Below, piece after piece: positions 59,501 to 64,000 of a stretch of DNA of 64,000 nucleotides. Made by a program: the position numbers and the translations under genes. The notes under the pieces are model-generated. The model was not told where the DNA came from and did no database searches. It saw only the letters and a program-made list of their open reading frames with translations. This DNA is from Opisthocomus hoazin (taxonomy: Eukaryota > Chordata > Aves > Opisthocomiformes > Opisthocomidae). Position 1 is the stretch's first letter. Every line of letters begins with the position of its first letter. Location of the stretch: the NCBI RefSeq assembly GCF_030867145.1, contig NC_134415.1, positions 15,478,417-15,542,416 on the forward strand. The letters are read 5' to 3'.

Positions 59501-62500
59501 ATATCATTGCATGTCAGTTGCTATAGTATATTTGAAATTTCCAGGTGGAAAAAATACCAAATTCTTTGAAAGTTATTTTTATAGCAGTATTTTCCCACAT
59601 TCTGTTATAAACAAATAAATCTAGACCACTACATACTGTAATTGCCATACAGATCTTACTAAAAAAAGAAACAAAACTTCTTACCTTTTATTCACAGTGT
59701 GTGGACTTTCATTCTCCTCACCAGTATTTGTGTCCAAATCTGGCAAACTTTCATCTGAATCTGATGTCTTTTTTTTCTCTTCCTTGTTTCTTGCATTATC
59801 AAAATTAGCTGCCAATTTTCTTTAAAGAGGATAAAAGCAAAACTTATAATGAGCCATTTTTCTAACATGTGACAACAGAAATGTACCTCCCAACAGTGGC
59901 ATTTCTTTGCTAGCTATAGAAACACAAAAGTGGTTTGCAATATAGTTTGTGGGAGATTGCAACCTAGAAATAAACACGTACCTTTTGAATTTCAGGGCAG
60001 AACTTTGTGCATCTCTCTACATGAAAAAGAGAAAAAGAGCTAACTGAGATATCTTGAATATTTTCACTACCCTTAGTTTAAAATTTGTCTAAGAATGTGT
60101 CTAGGAATTGTCTATAAATGTGTTCATACCTTATATAAGCAACGTGATAAGAACCAAGCCATATCTTAGCTTAAAGTTTTTCACATGCTACATACAACAT
60201 CATCATTCTTCCCACAGAAAAATATGAGCCCCTTTCTTGGGAGTACTTCCCTTTTGGTCAACGGTACATAAATTGGGTCCACAGTACCGAAGTAAACAAC
60301 TAATGGTTAACAGTAAGAAGGTACTGAATATTCTTAGGAAGAATGCACATGTGTTCTGTAGTGATTCGTAAAGGAACAAACTGGTGCTACGCTCTGACAG
60401 GATGCTTGCTCTGTTCAGGGTCTAAAATGTAATTACAAGGAAGACCATTTTCATACTACACCTGAGAAGGCAAAGGCTTTTCACATACTGCCAACTTGGG
60501 AGTTGAGTCTTCGAAGCAAATATTGCTGTTATTGAAAAATAATAGACTAGTTTTAGGTGAAAGTAACACAGTCATAAATAAAATGATTGCCACACAAAAA
60601 AAAGCAGCACAAAAAAGAATACACAGTTTTTAAAAGCAAAACCTGAAAAAGCACTAACAATCCTGACTGATTTAAACTACAAAACTTTACGCTGGAAAGC
60701 TAATAAAACAATACCATTTTGTAATATAATCCTCTATTTGTATTATATGATAACATATCTAGGTATCTATATGATACATATTATATTATATGCTCTAATT
60801 AAATACAGATGTTTATTTCAAGGCAGTGCTGCCACCTCTACCACTGCACATATCAGCTTGCTTTACAGTCACACAAAGAACATAACAAGCAGTAGCAGCA
60901 CTGCAGTCAAATTAACTGCTGAACACAAAAGGCTTGACCCAGGGTTCCCAAATCACAAATGAAACTTTATGCATGTTCACTTTCTTTCATTACGCCAATT
61001 TTCCCTTTGGTGGAAATGAAGATTTATGGAGAATAAAAAAGGAAAGAAAAAAAGAGAAGAAAGCAGAATGAGGAGCACTGGAAAGTACCAAAACTGAATT
61101 ATACTGAGTTCACATGAGTGTCACCACAGGAAAATGAGTGTTAAAAATGGCATTAAATAATGCTACTGAATGAGGTAGGTTATTCTGTTTACACCACAGT
61201 AAAAATGTTTCTGAAAGAACTACTCATGGCAAAATATAAATATATTCAAAAGCTCTAAAATTATTATAAGCTAACCCGTAAGCACTCAGATAAAATTGCA
61301 CAAGTACAACAAATTTTGCTCTGAAGTCTAAGAAATAAAAGTTAAAATTCAATGGCTTTATACAGCTATAAAGAAACTATGACTTTCTTTAGAACTGGAT
61401 CACATGATCCTCTAAGGTTAGTAAATACTTTTCGTTATCACGTTATCAGTGAACCCAACTTACTCTGAGTCAGCCCGAGTTGGCACGCGAGAGGAATTGC
61501 TATATTCACTAAAAGTAGAATTGCTGCTGGATTTTTCACTTGTTATCTGAAAAAAGAAAAAACAAGAACGGTTAACAAAATCCCGTGGAAAAATCGCTAG
61601 TGCAAGAGATGCCATTCAAAGAGGGAGGAGGGAAGATTACAGGGTCCTAAATGGAAGTTGTTCACTGCGCTGAAATTCAAAGCCCTGCAGAAGGAAGGCA
61701 TCTGCCCGACTTCCACCCAGAGGAGTGAAACACAGGGCCCTGTCACAGCGAGCATCTTCCCACTCCTACCGAGACTCCATAGACACGTTTGCAGCAGTAG
61801 AGTCATGGATCTATTAACAATCAGGGTAAGAGTAACAGTTATTAAAAGCAAATGTTTTCATTGCTTACTCCCTATGCAATTCTCTGTGTGGAAAACCAGG
61901 TGTATGTAGGTTTTAGTACGTGTACTCAGCAGAACAGACAACCTGAGTCTGTACAAAATGACATTCAGTGTCTTCAGTGTGAAAACCCTGCAAAACCCGG
62001 ATTACTAAATTGGGGTCAACTAAAAAAATTAATCCCAAATACTTGGTAGAGATTCTTCCCGCTTTTTTCTCCCCCCTCTTCCTCCATATCATAAGAGCAT
62101 TAATGTAACATTAAACGCAACACCTGCAATTGTTAAAGACCACAACGTGGTAAAAAGTAAAAAAACTTAAGGGTTTACGTTTCAATGATAGCCAACAACA
62201 ACAAAAAAAAAACCCCAAACCTTTTTTTTTCTTTAAATTCAGGAATACTAGGCCTTTACTACTTTTTGCTAGTTACATTTTGTTTGTTAGACAGACACCA
62301 CTGGTGATTAATAAATATTAAAACCAAACCAAAACAACCCCCCTCATATTTAGAGTAATTGCTACAGAGATTCTGCTTGAGGTTGTAAATGTCAGACTTC
62401 GATGAAAATGCAAAGACCCGTGAGCTCACAACACAGGAAACTATTAAGGAAGGATTCTAGAGCTACAGTAGGCCATTAATTACGCAGTTAACTTAAAAAC

Positions 62501-63524
62501 AATAAAAGAAGCATTTAAAATTCACAGTAAATAGCCAAATAATGAAAAAAGTACTTAAAGTAAAAAAGATTTCTTTTGTCCCCTGTAATGCCTTCTTTCC
62601 CTTTAAACTGCACTGCATTTAAGTTAGTTCATACGTACTGCTCTGTGCATTTCAGAGTGGGTTTGGATCACTCTTAGAATTTGGATAATTTTTTGCACGT
62701 ATGGAAATACGATCGCCACCACGAAGACAACAGCTCTGCTCTCCAGAGGAGAGTTTTAGCAATTGCTTCACTAGACTGAGCCACGGAATGCTACAGAAGG
62801 CAAGTCCTGTTGATTCTCACTCCTGCTTTTGCCTTTCTCACATTTCACAATAGATTTTTGATCTAACAGAAGGCAGTAAGAGATTTATGTTCATAGCCAG
62901 TCAGCCCAACAATACTTCACACAGGAGACTACCAGTATATTAGAGCAGTCAGGATTCAGGAATTTTTAATATCTGTGCATCCTTGAATGACAACATATCA
63001 GACCATATCATTCTGAAATACACAGAGATATCAACTGTGGTATTTTTTTAATCCAGCAACACAACATAAATTTTACCACCAGAATCCTGTAGCCCAGCCA
63101 ACCCAGTAAAACATCGATTGTTTCCCTCTTGAATGAAATGCATAGAATGATGGAATAGTTTGGGTTGGAAGTGACCTTTAGAGGTCATCTAGCCCAACCC
63201 CCCTGCAGTGAGCAGGGACATCTTCCACTAGACCAGGTTGCTCAGAGCCCCATCCAACCTGGCCTTGAATGTTTCCAGGGATGGGGCCTCCACTACCTCT
63301 CTGGCCAAACAGGCTTTTAAATAGAATAAGGAAATTTGTTCAAAGATTAAAGATACAAGAATTAAACTTCTGTCTTAAGGCTAAATATAACACATACTGT
63401 TAGAGCGCCTTCCATATTCAGCTTCTCAAACGCTTGTTTTGCAGCAGCTTGTTTTGCAGCAGCTGAAGTATTTCCAGTGCCGGTTCCGTACAAAACACCA
63501 CTAACTGTACAGCTACAAGAAAAC
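50397..63524 (-). CDS. EIF2AK2: EIF2AK2, interferon-induced dsRNA-activated protein kinase PKR (3' part, 12 exons)
   Basis: Coding exons, 5' to 3': 63524-63398, 61546-61464, 60525-60462, 60016-59982, 59819-59685, 59281-59162, 57905-57798, 56095-55906, 53746-53621, 53051-52956, 50645-50583, 50501-50397. They encode about 416 residues ending DKDNSF*. PKR binds dsRNA, dimerises, autophosphorylates and phosphorylates eIF2-alpha to stop translation in the cytoplasm. In order: second half of a dsRBD ([12 protein letters not shown], then AAKQAFEKL), a Ser-rich then acidic linker, and the kinase domain with [14 protein letters not shown], the alpha-C Glu of [22 protein letters not shown] (typical of eIF2-alpha kinases), HRDLKPLN, DFGLV and APEQ. 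All catalytic residues are present. The upstream exons, presumably including dsRBD1, are off the right edge. All junctions are GT–AG with matching phases. Confidence 0.96.
50583..50645 (-). CDS. EIF2AK2: EIF2AK2 kinase exon (21 codons)
   Basis: [21 protein letters not shown], phase 0 at both ends. The acceptor is TTTCAG and the donor GTATGG. Confidence 0.94.
52462..52869 (+). mobile_element. CR1 LINE 3' fragment in EIF2AK2 intron
   Basis: Plus-strand copy, antisense to EIF2AK2. It starts near GGATTAGGGGTCTGGAGC and ends in degenerate 8-base units (ATTCCGTG, ATTCAGTG). The RT frame is broken: one indel removes part of the segment after GGGCACAAACTGA. Confidence 0.92.
52956..53051 (-). CDS. 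EIF2AK2: EIF2AK2 kinase exon: subdomain IX
   Basis: 32 codons, [20 protein letters not shown] to HEKTK, with the conserved D-x-Y-x-L-G pattern of the F helix. Phase 0 at both ends. Confidence 0.96.
53621..53746 (-). CDS. EIF2AK2: EIF2AK2 kinase exon: DFG and activation loop
   Basis: Exactly 42 codons, [10 protein letters not shown] to SYMAPEQ, phase 0 at both ends. It includes the metal-binding Asn, DFGLV, activation-loop threonines (TLTENRGT) and the APEQ P+1 loop. Confidence 0.97.
55518..55754 (-). other. Possible alternative 3' terminal exon in the EIF2AK2 kinase region
   Basis: A strong acceptor-like T10-CAG on the minus strand ends at 55755. The following 78 codons are open in the frame that exon 55906-56095 would deliver (phase 0), beginning [11 protein letters not shown] and ending at TAG 55520-55518. 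If used, it would make a kinase cut just after HRDLK, without DFG. I recognise no homologue. It could be chance. Confidence 0.2.
55906..56095 (-). CDS. EIF2AK2: EIF2AK2 kinase exon: hinge to catalytic loop
   Basis: (R)[10 protein letters not shown] to GLIHRDLK, ending in phase 0 at GTCAGT. It carries the hinge [19 protein letters not shown] and the HRDLK catalytic Asp and Lys. Confidence 0.96.
57798..57905 (-). CDS. EIF2AK2: EIF2AK2 kinase exon: alpha-C helix and beta-4
   Basis: (E)[10 protein letters not shown] to TYPDS plus two bases. The alpha-C glutamate lies in REVK, followed by [13 protein letters not shown]. The loop before beta-5 is short and not acidic. Confidence 0.95.
59162..59281 (-). 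CDS. EIF2AK2: EIF2AK2 kinase exon: glycine loop and ATP-binding lysine
   Basis: (R)[10 protein letters not shown] to AVKRVRFT plus two bases. It carries [12 protein letters not shown] (P-loop) and the AVK lysine. The acceptor is an A/T-rich TTTTAAG and the donor GTACGT. Confidence 0.96.
59685..59819 (-). CDS. EIF2AK2: EIF2AK2 acidic linker exon
   Basis: (R)[10 protein letters not shown] to SPHTVNK plus two bases. A lysine run is followed by the acidic [19 protein letters not shown] just before the kinase domain. Confidence 0.88.
59982..60016 (-). CDS. EIF2AK2: EIF2AK2 linker micro-exon (35 bp)
   Basis: [11 protein letters not shown] plus two bases. It is preceded by a long pyrimidine tract ending CATGTAG and followed by GTACGT. 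The phases fit both neighbours. Confidence 0.8.
60462..60525 (-). CDS. EIF2AK2: EIF2AK2 linker exon
   Basis: (D)[10 protein letters not shown] to KPLPSQ, ending in phase 0. The acceptor is AACAG and the donor GTGTAG is weak. It is supported mainly by the phase match on both sides. Confidence 0.75.
61464..61546 (-). CDS. EIF2AK2: EIF2AK2 linker exon
   Basis: [10 protein letters not shown] to RVPTRADS plus two bases. Ser-rich and probably disordered. The acceptor is TTTTCAG and the donor GTAAGT. Confidence 0.85.
63141..63314 (-). mobile_element. CR1 LINE 3' tail fragment (CATAGAAT type)
   Basis: About 175 bp in the EIF2AK2 intron between 61546 and 63398. It begins with CATAGAATGATGG on the plus strand and contains AGGTCATCTAGCCCAACCC. 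It is sense with respect to EIF2AK2. Confidence 0.9.
63398..63524 (-). CDS. EIF2AK2: EIF2AK2 exon: second half of a dsRNA-binding domain
   Basis: (x)[15 protein letters not shown] to MEGALT, ending in phase 0 at GTATGT. It holds the last beta strands and the helix with the basic [11 protein letters not shown] segment of a dsRBD. Because the linker follows directly, this is most likely dsRBD2. It contains an exact 15-bp tandem repeat encoding AAAKQ twice. Confidence 0.92.
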
Positions 63525-64000
63525 CTGCAAAACACAACAAGGAATAAAATCTTACATCCCCTATGATGTCTTAATTATATGACTTTGAACAGTACAGCAA
63601 ATTGACATTATAGAATGGAAATCTGAAATACACATCTTCAGGACAGTATTTCCAATATACATTTAATGTAATTAATAATGGTAGATAACTAATTTGACAT
63701 GCCTTCAAGATAAGCAGCTTGCAGAGACTGAATATTTAGCACTTTTTAAGGTTGAACTCCTCAAAGCATCGTACCGTGTGCACCCACAATCACAAATTAT
63801 CTGCAGTTTAGGTTATAAAACACTTGATTTTGCAGGGGAAGAGAGGAGGAGTTTTCCAGGAGATGTCAAGAGAGTTAAAACATGTAGATATTCTTTATCA
63901 TCCCCCAACTGTCATTAACTGGAATGTTTCTACAACTCGCTGACTGCAATACATACAGAAGGGGACACAAACAGGCTCTCTTTGGCACGTGGTTCCTAGG
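63525..64000 (-). other. EIF2AK2 intron (partial, right edge)
   Basis: AT-rich intronic sequence upstream of the dsRBD exon. I see no further dsRBD coding sequence or repeat. Confidence 0.6.

Larger units (their letters stand above)
50502..63397 (-). other. EIF2AK2 introns: contents
   Basis: Introns longer than 300 bases: 50646-52955 (plus CR1), 53052-53620, 53747-55905 (includes a possible alternative exon at 55518-55754), 56096-57797, 57906-59161, 59282-59684, 60526-61463 and 61547-63397 (minus CR1). 54388-54415 faintly resembles an old reptile/bird L3/CR1 piece, but I cannot support it. Nothing else is recognisable. Confidence 0.55.

Overview
This window is intron-rich nuclear DNA from a vertebrate, almost certainly a bird. 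All three genes are split by GT–AG introns, and the interspersed repeats I recognise are CR1 LINE copies with the 8-base 3' tails (ATTCTGTG- or ATTCTATG-like) typical of avian genomes. I see no Alu, L1 or other mammalian repeats. The gene order HEATR5B – GPATCH11 – EIF2AK2 is the one known from tetrapods (human 2p22).

Layout. Positions 1 to about 42,100 (minus strand) hold the 5' three quarters of HEATR5B. There is one probable non-coding first exon plus 27 coding exons, from the start codon at 39,286 to an exon ending at 670. They encode about 1,507 codons, and the 3' part lies to the left of the window. Positions 41,400–42,480 are a GC/CpG-rich island shared head to head with the next gene. 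Positions 42,452–48,043 (plus strand) are the complete GPATCH11 coding region (8 exons, 256 residues). Positions 50,397–63,524 (minus strand) are the 3' part of EIF2AK2 (PKR): 12 exons covering the second half of a dsRNA-binding domain, the linker and the entire kinase domain. The 5' part lies to the right of the window. GPATCH11 and EIF2AK2 converge, and candidate poly(A) signals for both lie within 55 bases of each other near 49,000.

Repeats. Six CR1 fragments lie at about 3231–4450 (−), 9772–10083 (−), 43677–44171 (+), 45694–45829 (−), 52462–52869 (+) and 63141–63314 (−). The first keeps a reverse-transcriptase reading frame of more than 370 codons without a stop, so it looks comparatively young, though 5'-truncated.

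Function. The three genes do not form a pathway. HEATR5B is a large HEAT-repeat protein of clathrin/AP-1 trafficking. GPATCH11 is a G-patch protein with a C-terminal cysteine motif. EIF2AK2 is the dsRNA-activated eIF2-alpha kinase of innate immunity. Every coding junction I could place is GT–AG, and the codon phases add up across all three genes, so the models are internally consistent. I did not find an undescribed system. The more interesting items are the shared promoter, the convergent 3' ends, the PKR-specific sequence features, a possible truncating alternative exon inside the PKR kinase region, the open CR1 frame, and a few small repeat structures.
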